A stretch of 64,000 nucleotides of DNA, taken from assembly GCA_963729165.1 (NCBI GenBank), contig CAVSMM010000007.1, positions 248,001 to 312,000 on the forward strand, in the 5' to 3' direction. This stretch comes from JACCZX01 sp963729165. Its GTDB lineage: Bacteria; Pseudomonadota; Gammaproteobacteria; Burkholderiales; Burkholderiaceae_F. Shown piece by piece: positions 19,070 to 28,384 of this stretch; within the stretch, counting starts at the first letter, position 1, and each line of letters opens with the position of its first letter. The position numbers and the translations under genes were made by a program. The notes under the pieces were generated by a model. That model was not told the DNA's origin, ran no database searches, and saw nothing but the letters and a program-made list of their open reading frames with translations.

Positions 19070-20155
19070 ATGAAGCACACGATTGCAGTCATTGCCGGGG
19101 ATGGCATCGGCAAAGAAACCGTGCCGGAAGGGTTGCGCGCGCTGGACGCGGCAGCGCGCCGGTTTTCGATTGATCTTGCATTCGAGCACCATGACTTTGC
19201 GAGCTGCGACTATTACGCGAAGCACGGCGACATGATGCCGACCGATTGGAAGGTGCGACTGGAGGGTGCCGATGCGATCTTCTTCGGCGCGTGCGGTTGG
19301 CCGGCCACGGTGCCCGATCATGTATCGCTGTGGGGCTCGCTGATCAAGTTCAGACGCGAGTTCGATCAATACGTCAACTTGCGTCCGTGCAAATTGATGC
19401 CGGGAATTCGCTCGCCTCTAGTCGATCGGAGCGGAAAGCCGTGGCCGCCGCAGGCGATCGATTTTGTCGTAGTGCGCGAAAACACAGAAGGCGAGTATTC
19501 GTCGATCGGCGGACGGATGTTTGAGGGTTCCGAGCGTGAATTCGTGGTTCAGGAAACGGTGATGACGCGCCACGGGGTCGACCGCGTGCTGCGCTTCGCG
19601 TTTGACCTCGCGGGTAAGCGGCCAAAGAAGCATCTGACGTCGGCCACCAAAAGTAACGGCATATCGATCACGATGCCGTACTGGGATGAGCGAGTTGAGC
19701 AGATGGCGAAGCACCATCCGGAGGTGCGGCACGACAAGTTTCATATCGACATTTTGACCGCGCACTTCGTTCGCAATCCGGACTGGTTCGATGTTGTCGT
19801 CGCGTCCAATCTGTTTGGCGACATCCTGTCGGACCTTGGCCCGGCGTGCACCGGCACGATCGGCATCGCCCCGTCGGCCAATTTGAACCCGGACCGGTCT
19901 GCGCCGTCCCTGTTCGAGCCGGTACATGGTTCGGCACCCGACATTGCGGGGCAGGGGATTGCAAACCCGATCGGGCAGATCTGGAGTGCGTCGATGATGC
20001 TCGATTGGCTCGGTTACCCCGATGCGGCCGCCGCGGTATTGAAAGCGATCGAATCGACGCTGGCAGCAGGCCCGAAGCATGCTTCACTGACACGTGACAT
20101 CGGCGGTACGGCCGGAACTGCCGATCTCGGCAAGGCGATCGCGGCAGCGATCTGA
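19070..20155 (+). CDS. Tartrate / D-malate dehydrogenase (isopropylmalate dehydrogenase family)
   Basis: A 361-residue NAD-dependent beta-hydroxyacid oxidative decarboxylase. Hallmarks are VIAGDGIGKETVPEGLRAL at the N-terminus, VVVRENTEGEYSSIGGR, the loop VVVASNLFGDILSDLGPA, and PVHGSAPDIAGQGIANPIGQ. These match the tartrate dehydrogenase/D-malate dehydrogenase branch (TtuC/DmlA) better than LeuB. GGGAG at 19061-19065 supports ATG 19070. It is cytoplasmic. A role in organic-acid use would fit the nearby Bug-type binding protein, but that link is inference. Confidence 0.9.
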   Translation: MKHTIAVIAGDGIGKETVPEGLRALDAAARRFSIDLAFEHHDFASCDYYAKHGDMMPTDWKVRLEGADAIFFGACGWPATVPDHVSLWGSLIKFRREFDQYVNLRPCKLMPGIRSPLVDRSGKPWPPQAIDFVVVRENTEGEYSSIGGRMFEGSEREFVVQETVMTRHGVDRVLRFAFDLAGKRPKKHLTSATKSNGISITMPYWDERVEQMAKHHPEVRHDKFHIDILTAHFVRNPDWFDVVVASNLFGDILSDLGPACTGTIGIAPSANLNPDRSAPSLFEPVHGSAPDIAGQGIANPIGQIWSASMMLDWLGYPDAAAAVLKAIESTLAAGPKHASLTRDIGGTAGTADLGKAIAAAI

Positions 20156-20250
20156 CCCGTTGACGCAGGCGCTCGCACGCCGATCATTGAGGAAGCCAAC
20201 CCAGCTTAGTTGTCCCGGCCCGCCGCATTCTTCGACCCTGAGGAGTGACT

Positions 20251-21510
20251 ATGTGGATCGCACGTGGACTGATCTCTGAGGCAGGCATCGCCGAGCGCGC
20301 CGTGCATTCGGGTGTGGCCCGTCTAGCAGAGTCGATGATCGCCGCGGGCGGCGTGCCGCTCGAAGTCGTGCTGCCCGATGGCTCGCGCATCGGCTTCGGG
20401 CGGCCTGCTCGCATCAGGCTGTTCATCCGCGACGCGTCGATGCTTCCGCAACTCGCCGACGCAACGCTGGCTTCGTTGGCGGAAGCGTATGTTCAGGGCC
20501 GGATCGACGTACAGGGCGATTTTCTCGAAGCGGTGCCCTTGGCCGAGCGGATCGCAAATGCCGCCGGCTCGAGTCCTGCGCAGCGGGTCGCGCACATGCT
20601 GCTCAAGCACTCGGCGCGCCAGGATCGCGCAGCGATTGGATATCACTATGACGTCGGTAACGACTTTTACCGCCTCTGGCTTGACGAGCGCATGGTCTAT
20701 TCGTGCGCATATTTCAGAAGCGGCGATGAGTCGATTGACGAAGCGCAGCGCGCCAAGCTGGATCACATCTGCCGCAAGCTGCGGCTTCGCACAGGCGAGC
20801 GTCTGCTCGATGTAGGGTGCGGCTGGGGCGGGCTGATTTTGCATGCGGCTCGCCATTACGGAGTGCGTGCCGTTGGGATCACGCTGTCGCAAAGTCAGCA
20901 CGATCTCGCGCGTGAGCGGATTGCAGCCGAAAAGCTGGACGGTCGCGTCGAAGTTTTGCTGCTCGACTACCGCGAGCTGCAAAGACGGTTTGGCGCCGAT
21001 AGTTTCGACAAGGTGGCCAGTGTCGGAATGTTCGAGCATGTCGGGCTCGCAAACCTGCGCCACTACTTCTCGTCGGTCTCGGGAGTATTGCGTGATCGCG
21101 GCCTGTTCCTGAACCACGGCATCACGTCGGCTGATCTCGATGGCCGGCCGATCGGCAGCGGTGTCGGCGATTTCGTTCACAAGTATGTCTTTCCGCACGG
21201 CGAGCTCCCGCATTTGCACGTTGCCTCGCGGGAAATGTCACGCGCCGGCTTCGAGATCGTCGACATTGAATCGCTGCGTCCGCACTACGCAAAGACCTTG
21301 GAACACTGGTCGCGTCGCCTCGATGGTCGGCTTACAGAGGCAGCGCGGCTGGTGACCGACCGCACGCTGCGGATTTGGCGCGCTTATCTGGCCGGGTCGG
21401 CGTACGGCTTTGCGCAAGGCTGGATGTCGATCTATCAGCTGCTGGGCTCGCGGCAGGTACGTCCCGGCGCGGCAGACCTTCCACTCACGCGCGACCACAT
21501 GTACGGTTAA
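20251..21510 (+). CDS. Cyclopropane-fatty-acyl-phospholipid synthase family methyltransferase
   Basis: A 419-residue SAM-dependent enzyme. The N-terminal lipid-binding-like domain is followed by the phrase YHYDVGNDFYRLWLDERMVY, the SAM motif LLDVGCGWGGLILHAA, and the conserved SVGMFEHVGLANLRHYF with the bicarbonate/active-site region. Proteins of this family methylate unsaturated phospholipid acyl chains. AGGAG at 20241-20245 sits 5 bases before ATG 20251, which is preferred to a GTG at 20245. It is intact. It could be true Cfa or a related methyltransferase. Confidence 0.9.
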   Translation: MWIARGLISEAGIAERAVHSGVARLAESMIAAGGVPLEVVLPDGSRIGFGRPARIRLFIRDASMLPQLADATLASLAEAYVQGRIDVQGDFLEAVPLAERIANAAGSSPAQRVAHMLLKHSARQDRAAIGYHYDVGNDFYRLWLDERMVYSCAYFRSGDESIDEAQRAKLDHICRKLRLRTGERLLDVGCGWGGLILHAARHYGVRAVGITLSQSQHDLARERIAAEKLDGRVEVLLLDYRELQRRFGADSFDKVASVGMFEHVGLANLRHYFSSVSGVLRDRGLFLNHGITSADLDGRPIGSGVGDFVHKYVFPHGELPHLHVASREMSRAGFEIVDIESLRPHYAKTLEHWSRRLDGRLTEAARLVTDRTLRIWRAYLAGSAYGFAQGWMSIYQLLGSRQVRPGAADLPLTRDHMYG

Positions 21511-21696
21511 GTGGCTGCGACTTTGCGCGAACTTTTTGCGCTAAGTCATGAGCCGGCAAGCGTTAATCCCGATGGTCGGCGCCCGAAAAACCCCCTTTGA
21601 CGGCAAAAGCGCGGTTAGAATCGCCGCGCTGAACAACCACAAGCCACAACGAAGTGGCGAACGCCGGATCTCGGATACAGGGGAATAGGAGACAAG

Positions 21697-22671
21697 ATGA
21701 TTAGGACACTGCGGCCACTGGCTGCAATCGCATTGCTTGCCGCTGCTGGTCTCGCTGCAGCCCAGGCGTATCCGGCAAAGCCGGTGACCGTCGTGGTGCC
21801 GTTTACCGCGGGTGGGCCGACCGATACGGTGGCTCGCTCGCTCGGCCAGGCGATGACGAAGTCGCTCGGCCAAAGTGTTGTGGTGGAAAACGTTGGCGGC
21901 GCCGGTGGAACGGTGGGGGCGACGCGTGTCAAGAATGCTGCTCCCGACGGATACACCCTGCTTCTGCATCACATCGGAATGTCGACCGCACCGGCGCTCT
22001 ACAGGAAGCTCGCATACAACCCTCAGACCGATTTCGAGATGGTCGGCCTGATCGTCGACGTCCCGATGACGATGATCGCGCGCTCGGATTTTCCGGCAAA
22101 GGATTTTGGCGAGTTCGTCGCGTACGTAAAGGCGAACAAGAGCAAGCTGAACCTCGCCAACGCGGGGCTTGGTGCGGCTTCGCACCTGTGCGGGCTGATG
22201 TTTCAAAGCGCGCTTGAAGCGGACGTAACGACCGTGCCGTTCAAGGGTACCGCCGATGCGATGAATGCGATTCTCGGCAAGCAGGTTGATTTCATGTGCG
22301 ATCAGACCACCAATACCACCGGGCAGATCAAGGCGGGATCGGTCAAGGCGTACGCCGTCACGAGCGCCAAGCGCGTGCCGACGCTGCCCGATCTGCCGAC
22401 GATGCAGGAAGGCGGGTTGAAGGGATTTGAGGTCGGCATTTGGCACGGTGTCTACGCGCCAAAGGGCACACCGAAAGCCGCAATCGACAAGCTCGTTGCC
22501 GCGATGCAAGACGCAGCGAAGGAGCCAGGCTTTCGCACCCGGATGTCAGAGCTGGGGGCGACCGTTTATTCCGCCGAACAAATCACCCCTGCCGCATTGG
22601 CGGCTCATCTGAAAAGCGAGATCGAAAAGTGGGGGCCGGTCATCAAGAAAGCCGGTATTTACGCCGATTAA
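21697..22671 (+). CDS. Bug/TctC family periplasmic solute-binding protein
   Basis: A 324-residue secreted receptor. The signal peptide runs to about residue 24 (PLAAIALLAAAGLAAAQA). The mature start YPAKPVTVVVPFTAGGPTDT is typical of the tripartite tricarboxylate transporter receptor family, as is PDGYTLLLHHIG later on. Such proteins bind carboxylates, amides or other small molecules. No TctA/TctB membrane genes are adjacent, so it is an orphan receptor, as is common in Burkholderiales. The 186-base gap upstream holds TTGACG and TAGAAT elements, but they are only 13 bp apart, so the promoter is unproven. Confidence 0.93.
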   Translation: MIRTLRPLAAIALLAAAGLAAAQAYPAKPVTVVVPFTAGGPTDTVARSLGQAMTKSLGQSVVVENVGGAGGTVGATRVKNAAPDGYTLLLHHIGMSTAPALYRKLAYNPQTDFEMVGLIVDVPMTMIARSDFPAKDFGEFVAYVKANKSKLNLANAGLGAASHLCGLMFQSALEADVTTVPFKGTADAMNAILGKQVDFMCDQTTNTTGQIKAGSVKAYAVTSAKRVPTLPDLPTMQEGGLKGFEVGIWHGVYAPKGTPKAAIDKLVAAMQDAAKEPGFRTRMSELGATVYSAEQITPAALAAHLKSEIEKWGPVIKKAGIYAD

Positions 22672-22735
22672 CGACGTGTAGGCCAGACCCTAAGTGTGGT
22701 CTGCTTCAGCCTGAGTACCGAAGCGGGAGATTGAG

Positions 22736-23776
22736 TTGCGTTCTATCGTCGCACTGATCGTTGGAGGTTGCATGCTCGTGGCATCCGCGGGCATGCACGA
22801 GGCCAACGCGGCGCCAGCCAACTCACCGGCTGCGAAGACGATCACGAAGGCGAAGGCCCAGACCAGGGTGCGCGGCACGATTCCGGCTGGCCGTGCTCCG
22901 ATCAAGTCAACGCGCAAGCGGCCGCTGATCGCCCGCATCTTTGCGCCGTCTGAAGGTCACTTGGCGGGCCTGCATCGCGGTGACGATCCCCTCGATTTAA
23001 GGTCATCGGTGGCATTGGTCGTTGACCAGGATACGAACGAAGTGCTGTTTGAGAAGAACAAGCACGCCGTTCTACCGATCGCTTCGGTGACCAAATTGAT
23101 GACTGCTTTGGTGACCGTCGACGCCAACCTGCCGCTCACGGAAGAGCTGCAGGTATCGCAGGACGAAATGGTGCGAGCCGGCATCCGTTCGAATTTGCGG
23201 CCAGGCTTCGAAATGACCCGCGGTACTGCGCTGCATCTGGCATTGATGTCGTCCGAAAATCGTGCTGCGCAGTTGCTGGGACGCACGTACCCCGGCGGTT
23301 TGTCGCGCTTCGTCGAGGCCATGAACGCAAAGGCGCGCCTGCTCGGAATGAACGATTCGCATTTCGCCGATCCGACCGGTTTGTCTGCGGAAAATCGGTC
23401 GAGCGCCAACGATCTGGTGCGCCTGGTCAAGGCCGCTTACGAACACGACGTCATTCGTCAGTACTCGGTGAGCGGCGAACTCGCACTCGCGGTTGGCAAG
23501 CGCACCGTCAACTATCGCAACACCAACCGCCTGACCGACAACCCCGAATGGGAGATCGGCTTGCAAAAGACCGGCTACATTTCTGCGGCGGGTCGGTGTC
23601 TGGTGATGCAGGCCGTGATTGAAGGCAAACGCGTCGTGATGGTGCTGCTCGATTCGGTCGGAAAATATTCGCGGCTCGGCGACGCCGAACGCATCCGGGA
23701 TTTTCTCGAGTCCCCCGCGCCGTCGAAGGTGTCCACGCCGGCCGCTGCTGCGAGCCCATCACGCCGCACGATGTAG
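22736..23776 (+). CDS. pbpG: D-alanyl-D-alanine endopeptidase, PBP7-like serine hydrolase
   Basis: A 346-residue exported peptidoglycan peptidase of the peptidase S11 family. It has an N-terminal signal segment, a basic linker (residues about 30-70), the SxxK motif SVTK with nucleophile Ser117, the SxN motif SSEN and the KTG motif QKTGY. It cleaves D-Ala-meso-DAP crosslinks in the periplasm. The start is TTG 22736, supported by GGGAG about 8 bases upstream and by the signal peptide beginning there. It converges with the IclR gene. It is intact. Confidence 0.92.
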   Translation: MRSIVALIVGGCMLVASAGMHEANAAPANSPAAKTITKAKAQTRVRGTIPAGRAPIKSTRKRPLIARIFAPSEGHLAGLHRGDDPLDLRSSVALVVDQDTNEVLFEKNKHAVLPIASVTKLMTALVTVDANLPLTEELQVSQDEMVRAGIRSNLRPGFEMTRGTALHLALMSSENRAAQLLGRTYPGGLSRFVEAMNAKARLLGMNDSHFADPTGLSAENRSSANDLVRLVKAAYEHDVIRQYSVSGELALAVGKRTVNYRNTNRLTDNPEWEIGLQKTGYISAAGRCLVMQAVIEGKRVVMVLLDSVGKYSRLGDAERIRDFLESPAPSKVSTPAAAASPSRRTM

Positions 23777-23798
23777 CGCGCCTGCGCGCAACGTTCAT

Positions 23799-24656
23799 CT
23801 AAGCGCGCGTTGCCTCGCCGGCTGCATTAACAAAACCGAGTCCTGCTGAAATTCTGCCGGCTGTTTGCAACAGATCGGCAATCCAGTCATCCTGCATTCG
23901 CTCCGACGGCGCCGACACCGATAGTCCCGCAACCAGTCGGCCCGAGTCATCGCGTATGCCAGCGGCGATGCACCGCACTCCCACTTCGAGCTCTTCGTTA
24001 TCGCGTGCATATCCCCGCGTGCGCACCATTGACAACTCGCGCTCGAGCTTGCCCACGTCCGTAAGGCTGTTGCGCGTGTGTCCCGCGAGCCCGGTGCGTG
24101 TTGCATAGGCGCGAATCAATCGCGGGTCGTCCAGTGCAAGGAAGAGTTTTCCGCTCGACGTCAGATGCAGTGGGGCGCGTCCCCCGATCGCACGCACGAC
24201 CTGCATGCCCGAGCGCTCGCTGTACGAGCGATCGACGTATACGATTTCGTCGCCCTGGCGCACAGACAAGTTCACCGTCTGCCCGGTGCGCTTGTGCAGC
24301 TCGCGCATCGGCTCGAGAGCCGCCTCGCGTACCGAGAGGCGAGCCTTGACCAGGTTGCCCAGCTCGAGCAGCCGCATGCCGAGGCGATATGACCCCGGTG
24401 TCTCGGCGCGATCCACGTAACGGCCGACGACCAGGTCATTCAAGATGCGGTGCGCGGTCGAGGGGTGCAGCCCGGTGGCGCCCGCGAGATGTTTCAGGCT
24501 GACCGGATCGGAGTGCGCAGACAGCGCATCAAGCAGCGCCATCATCCGCTCAATGACCTGAATCGCGGTGGGCTCTCGCACGGCCACCGGCTTCGCAACA
24601 TCAGGCTGCAAAGCGCGGGACGGAGCGGCAAGCATTGTGCGTCGCGACATTTGCAC
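23799..24656 (-). CDS. IclR family transcriptional regulator
   Basis: A 285-residue DNA-binding protein. The N-terminal winged helix (AIQVIERMMALLDALSAHSD, GLHPSTAHRILNDLVVGRY) is followed by the effector domain (GSYRLGMRLLELGNL, VRCIAAGIRDDSGRLVAGLS). IclR members usually sense small organic acids. No catabolic gene sits beside it in the same or divergent direction, so its target cannot be named. ATG 24656 gives a normal family length. It is intact. Confidence 0.92.
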   Translation of the reverse strand: MQMSRRTMLAAPSRALQPDVAKPVAVREPTAIQVIERMMALLDALSAHSDPVSLKHLAGATGLHPSTAHRILNDLVVGRYVDRAETPGSYRLGMRLLELGNLVKARLSVREAALEPMRELHKRTGQTVNLSVRQGDEIVYVDRSYSERSGMQVVRAIGGRAPLHLTSSGKLFLALDDPRLIRAYATRTGLAGHTRNSLTDVGKLERELSMVRTRGYARDNEELEVGVRCIAAGIRDDSGRLVAGLSVSAPSERMQDDWIADLLQTAGRISAGLGFVNAAGEATRA

Positions 24657-24693
24657 GTTTTATATCACGATACGAAAAGAGGGAAGTCGCTGT

Positions 24694-25197
24694 CTAGCGA
24701 GCGACCCGTATGTATCGCGATGTCTGACGTGCTGGGGCTGAGCGATACAGCGCCATTGAATCAATGCGCCAATGAATTGGCGCCACCTTCTCAGCGACAA
24801 AATTTTCGACTCCGCGCAGCAGCGTTACATGCGGAGCCAGCGGCCGGTGATCGTAGTCGACCGCCATGCGGTCGAGCAGTGCGCGGACTCGGGCAGCGAG
24901 GGTAGCCAGCGGCTTGGTTGTTTGACCTGCAGTGCCGATCCAGACAACGCCTGCATCCTCGAAAAATCCAATCGTGTCGAGTTGCCACGCGACGGGTCCG
25001 AAGCGCAAGCGTTCGATCGCGTCGGATAAATCGAACGCTACGTTGTCGGCGAGATCGCCGATGAAAGCAAGCGTCAGATGCAGATCCTCGATGCGCGATA
25101 CGCGCCGATGCGCAACGCGGTTACGCACGCTGTCCAATACGGACGACAACGCTATGCGCGTCGACTCGTCGGGCCAGGCGGCGATGAAGCAACGCAT
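24694..25197 (-). CDS. thpR: RNA 2',3'-cyclic phosphodiesterase (2H family)
   Basis: A 167-residue protein with the two 2H motifs HLTLAF and HVTLLR that give the family its name. The N-terminus MRCFIAAWPDESTR fits the ThpR/LigT start, so ATG 25197 is used rather than an upstream codon at 25224. The enzyme hydrolyses 2',3'-cyclic phosphates on RNA ends. Its first 46 bases overlap the end of pyrD in another frame, so translation is probably coupled. Confidence 0.88.
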   Translation of the reverse strand: MRCFIAAWPDESTRIALSSVLDSVRNRVAHRRVSRIEDLHLTLAFIGDLADNVAFDLSDAIERLRFGPVAWQLDTIGFFEDAGVVWIGTAGQTTKPLATLAARVRALLDRMAVDYDHRPLAPHVTLLRGVENFVAEKVAPIHWRIDSMALYRSAPARQTSRYIRVAR

Positions 25198-26228
25198 TCG
25201 CTGCGGCGGATCGCCTCGACGCATTCCGCCACCAAGTCCGGTCCTGAATAGATGAACCCTGTATAGAGCTGCACCAGCGACGCACCCGCCTGAATTTTTT
25301 CCACTGCGTCGGAGCCGCTCATGATTCCACCCACCCCGATGATCGGCAGCGCTCCCTGCAGATGACGTGCCAACACGTGGACGACCTGCGTCGCACGCTC
25401 AGTCAGCGGCCGGCCTGAAAGGCCGCCTGCTTCGTCGGCGTGCTTGACGCCGCTCACCTTGCCGCGCTCGATCGTCGTGTTGGTGGCAATCACAGCATCC
25501 ATTTGATGCTCGACCAGTTGATCGCCGATCTGAGGCAGCCACGAATCGGCCATGTCAGGAGCGATCTTCACCGCGATCGGTACGCGCTTACCGTGCCGGT
25601 CTTCGAGGCGCATGCGCTCTTCGGTCAGGCCCGTCAGTAGTCCGTCCAGTTGGCGCGCGCTTTGCAACGAACGCAGCTCTTTAGTATTCGGCGACGAAAC
25701 GTTGACCGCAACGTAGTCGGCGTCGTCGTAAACACGCCGCAGGCACGTGCGATAGTCTTCCAGCGCATGTTCGATCGGTGTGTCTGCGTTCTTGCCGATG
25801 TTCAGGCCGACGATGCCGCCTCGATCGCGAAACTTGCGCTGCCGATGCACATTGGCGACGAATTGATCGGCGCCTTCGTTGTTAAATCCCATCCGGTTAA
25901 TCAACGCCTGTGAGCGTGCCAGGCGAAACATGCGCGGCTTCGCATTGCCGGGCTGCGGCCGCGGGGTGACGGTTCCCACTTCGATAAATCCAAACCCGAA
26001 GTTTCCAAGCGCGTCGATATGCGCGGCCGTTTTGTCGAGGCCGGCAGCCAATCCGACCGGATTTGCGAAGCGAAGGCCCATCACGCTGACGGGCAGCGGA
26101 TCAACGCGCGCTGCGGCCCAGCCAGCGATACCGAGATCGTGGCCGCGTTGCAACGCGCTCAAGGTCAGATCGTGCGCAGCTTCGGCATCCAGCGAGAAAA
26201 GAAGCGGGCGCGCAAGTTTATAAAGCAC
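25152..26228 (-). CDS. pyrD: Dihydroorotate dehydrogenase (quinone), class 2
   Basis: Fourth step of pyrimidine synthesis; FMN enzyme at the inner membrane that passes electrons to quinone. The 358 residues include an amphipathic N-terminus (MLYKLARPLLFSLDAEAAHD), VGLAAGLDKTAAHIDALG, VAVNVSSPNTKELRSLQ with the class 2 catalytic Ser, and IGVGGIMSGSDAVEKIQAGA. The C-terminal tail after LVQLYTGFIYSGP is slightly long and overlaps thpR. It lies 24 bases behind bpt in the same direction. It is intact. Confidence 0.96.
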   Translation of the reverse strand: MLYKLARPLLFSLDAEAAHDLTLSALQRGHDLGIAGWAAARVDPLPVSVMGLRFANPVGLAAGLDKTAAHIDALGNFGFGFIEVGTVTPRPQPGNAKPRMFRLARSQALINRMGFNNEGADQFVANVHRQRKFRDRGGIVGLNIGKNADTPIEHALEDYRTCLRRVYDDADYVAVNVSSPNTKELRSLQSARQLDGLLTGLTEERMRLEDRHGKRVPIAVKIAPDMADSWLPQIGDQLVEHQMDAVIATNTTIERGKVSGVKHADEAGGLSGRPLTERATQVVHVLARHLQGALPIIGVGGIMSGSDAVEKIQAGASLVQLYTGFIYSGPDLVAECVEAIRRSECVASSPPGPTSRRA

Positions 26229-26252
26229 GCGCCAATTCTACGAGGCGGTTCA

Positions 26253-27014
26253 CTACGCAGCGTCGGCGCCGCTCTGCCGTTCCCACCGGCCGCCTTTCAG
26301 CATTTCAACCGGTCGGAACGTTGCCTTGTAGGCCATCTTCGGGCTGTCCGAGATCCAGTAGCCGAGATACAGGTAAGGCAGCGACAGCGCCTTGGCCTGC
26401 TCGATCTGCCACAGAATGTTGTAGGTGCCGTAGCTCGTAGTGAGTTCGTCCGGATCGAAAAAGGTATAGACCGACGACAGCCCGTCGTTCAATACATCGA
26501 TGATCGAAATCATGCGCAGCGTTCCGACACCGTCGACGCCGGGCGGCGATGGATCGCGAAACTCGACAAGCCGCGTGTTGACCTTGCTCTGCAACAGAAA
26601 TTGCGAATACTGCTCGCGGCTGTCGTTGTCCATGCCGCCGCCGGCGTGACGCGTCGATTGATAGCGCAGATATAGATCGTAATGTTCGTGATCGAACGCC
26701 AGAGACGCGACGCGCGAGGTCAGCGCCCGATGCCGCAGCCATGCACGGCGCTGCGTACGATTGGCTTCGAACTCTTCGACCGGCACGCGCACGGGTACGC
26801 ATGCGCGACAACCATCACAGTACGGACGATAGGTAAAGATACCGCTGCGGCGAAACCCCATCTTGACCAGCTCGCTATAGACATCGGCGTTGATCAGATG
26901 CGCCGGTGTGGCGACCTGCGAGCGTGCCTGGCGATGTTCGAGATAGCTGCACGGATACGGCGCGGTTGCGTAAAACTGCAACGCCGAAAAGGGCAGCTCC
27001 TTGAGATTAGCCAC
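26253..27014 (-). CDS. bpt: Aspartate/glutamate leucyltransferase (Bpt)
   Basis: Transfers leucine from Leu-tRNA to N-terminal Asp or Glu, marking proteins for ClpAPS in the N-degron pathway. The 253 residues carry the conserved PYPCSYLEHRQARSQVATP and the Cys-rich YRPYCDGCRACVPVRVPV, then GTYNILWQIEQAKALSLPYL and LGYWISDSPKMAYKATFRPV. It sits directly downstream of aat, the second N-degron transferase. It is intact. Confidence 0.95.
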   Translation of the reverse strand: MANLKELPFSALQFYATAPYPCSYLEHRQARSQVATPAHLINADVYSELVKMGFRRSGIFTYRPYCDGCRACVPVRVPVEEFEANRTQRRAWLRHRALTSRVASLAFDHEHYDLYLRYQSTRHAGGGMDNDSREQYSQFLLQSKVNTRLVEFRDPSPPGVDGVGTLRMISIIDVLNDGLSSVYTFFDPDELTTSYGTYNILWQIEQAKALSLPYLYLGYWISDSPKMAYKATFRPVEMLKGGRWERQSGADAA

Positions 27015-27052
27015 GTCAGTCGGTAGAGATCGAAGTCGCTTTCAGAGTCGCT

Positions 27053-27778
27053 TCAGAAGTCAATCAGCAGAGCACTCAATGACCGCTTTGCGTACGCCGC
27101 CCAGTTTATCGGCGCGGCTCGGATGGATGCATTCAAATGCGTCACAAACTCCCGGCGCGAAATCTCGCGTGCCCCAAGCGACGCGAGGTGTCGTGTCTTC
27201 TGTTGGCAGTCTATCACTCGCACCCGCTCGTTCCGCATCACGCGCACGAGCAGGGCAAGCGCAATCTTGGATGCGTCGGGCATGCGCGAGAACATGGATT
27301 CGCCGTAGAACATTCGCCCGAGCGCCACGCCGTATAAGCCTCCGGCGAGCTGGCCTCCGACCCACGCCTCGACCGAGTGCGCCAGTCCGCGGCGATGCAA
27401 TTCCATGTAAGCGTCGACAACGCTGTCGGTAATCCATGTGCCCGCATCGTCGCCGCGGGGTTCTGCGCATGCCTGAATGACGGCGTCAAAGTCCGCATCC
27501 ACACGAAGCTCGAGTGACGTGTCGTGTACTGCCTTGCGCAGAGTTTTTGAAAAGCTGCGCGAGACCTTGAACTCGTCGGTAAACAGCACCATCCGCGGAT
27601 CCGGCGACCACCACAAAACCGGCTCTTCGTCCGAATACCAGGGGAAAATTCCCTGCGGATACGCAGCGAGCAGGCGATCTGCAGTTAACTCGGCGCTCGC
27701 CGCGAGCAATCCGTTCGGAGTTTGAAGCGCAGTCGAGACGGGCGGAAACGGCTGGCCGGGCGCAAGCCACGGAATCAT
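27053..27778 (-). CDS. aat: Leucyl/phenylalanyl-tRNA-protein transferase
   Basis: Adds Leu or Phe to N-terminal Lys or Arg of proteins for N-degron degradation. Its 241 residues contain the hallmark YPQGIFPWYSDEEPVLWWSP near residue 40, GTWITDSVVDAYMELHRRG, GGLYGVALGRMFYGESMFS and VIDCQQKTRHLASLGAREIS. ATG 27778 overlaps the Nudix stop by four bases (ATGA). A 38-base gap separates it from bpt. It is intact. Confidence 0.96.
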   Translation of the reverse strand: MIPWLAPGQPFPPVSTALQTPNGLLAASAELTADRLLAAYPQGIFPWYSDEEPVLWWSPDPRMVLFTDEFKVSRSFSKTLRKAVHDTSLELRVDADFDAVIQACAEPRGDDAGTWITDSVVDAYMELHRRGLAHSVEAWVGGQLAGGLYGVALGRMFYGESMFSRMPDASKIALALLVRVMRNERVRVIDCQQKTRHLASLGAREISRREFVTHLNASIRAAPINWAAYAKRSLSALLIDF

Positions 27779-28332
27779 GCGCGCATTACGCGAGCAGCGG
27801 GCGCTGCCGCAATCGCATGTGTGTGAACACCAAAGTCACCGCGTGCTCGGTCCGCAAAGTAAAGCTCCAGCGTGGTCGACACAGTTCGAAAAGCGATTTC
27901 CTCCCATGGAATTTCGCTCTCTGTAAACAGTCTTACCTCAAGGCTCTCGGTGCCGACCGCGAAACGCGTGTCCAGCAGTTCGGCGCGAAAGAAAATGTGA
28001 ACCTGCTGCACGTGTGGCACATCGATCATCGAAAACAGGGGTCCGAGTCGCACCCGAGCGCCTGCTTCCTCCAGCGTCTCGCGTAGCGCTCCATCGGCCG
28101 TGGTTTCATTCGTCTCCATAAAGCCGGCAGGCAACGTCCATTTGCCAACGCGCGGTTCGATCGCGCGCTTGCATAGCAGAACCTGATCGCGCCAGATCGG
28201 GATGGTGCCAACCACCGGCCGCGGATTGATGTAGTGCACAGCACCGCATCGGTCGCAGCAGTCACGCAAACGGTTGTCGCCGGGCGGGATGCGCGAGGTG
28301 GTGGTGTGACCGCAGACAGAACAAAAAGTCAC
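27775..28332 (-). CDS. Nudix hydrolase with N-terminal zinc ribbon
   Basis: The Nudix box GFMETNETTADGALRETLEE gives the GX5EX7REUXEE core with its metal-binding glutamates. In front of it is a zinc ribbon (CSVCG ... CCDRCG), as in NADH-pyrophosphatase-like and ADP-ribose relatives. An ATG at 28371 is in frame, but the codons between it and the ribbon lie in a terminator hairpin. I therefore prefer GTG 28332, which starts VTFCSVCGH. The gene leads the run Nudix-aat-bpt-pyrD-thpR. The substrate is not evident. Confidence 0.88.
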   Translation of the reverse strand: MTFCSVCGHTTTSRIPPGDNRLRDCCDRCGAVHYINPRPVVGTIPIWRDQVLLCKRAIEPRVGKWTLPAGFMETNETTADGALRETLEEAGARVRLGPLFSMIDVPHVQQVHIFFRAELLDTRFAVGTESLEVRLFTESEIPWEEIAFRTVSTTLELYFADRARGDFGVHTHAIAAAPAARVMRA

Positions 28333-28346
28333 TGCACAATAGAAAA

Positions 28347-28371
28347 GGGCGGGCATATGCCCGCCCTTCAT
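28347..28371 (-). terminator. Palindromic intrinsic terminator before the Nudix gene
   Basis: A 24-base perfect palindrome at 28348-28371 (AAGGGCGGGCAT and its complement) is followed leftward by TTTTCTATT. It would end the upstream YeaQ/GlsB transcript. Read-through would be needed for that transcript to reach the Nudix operon. Confidence 0.75.
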
Positions 28372-28384
28372 ACCTTACACGCTC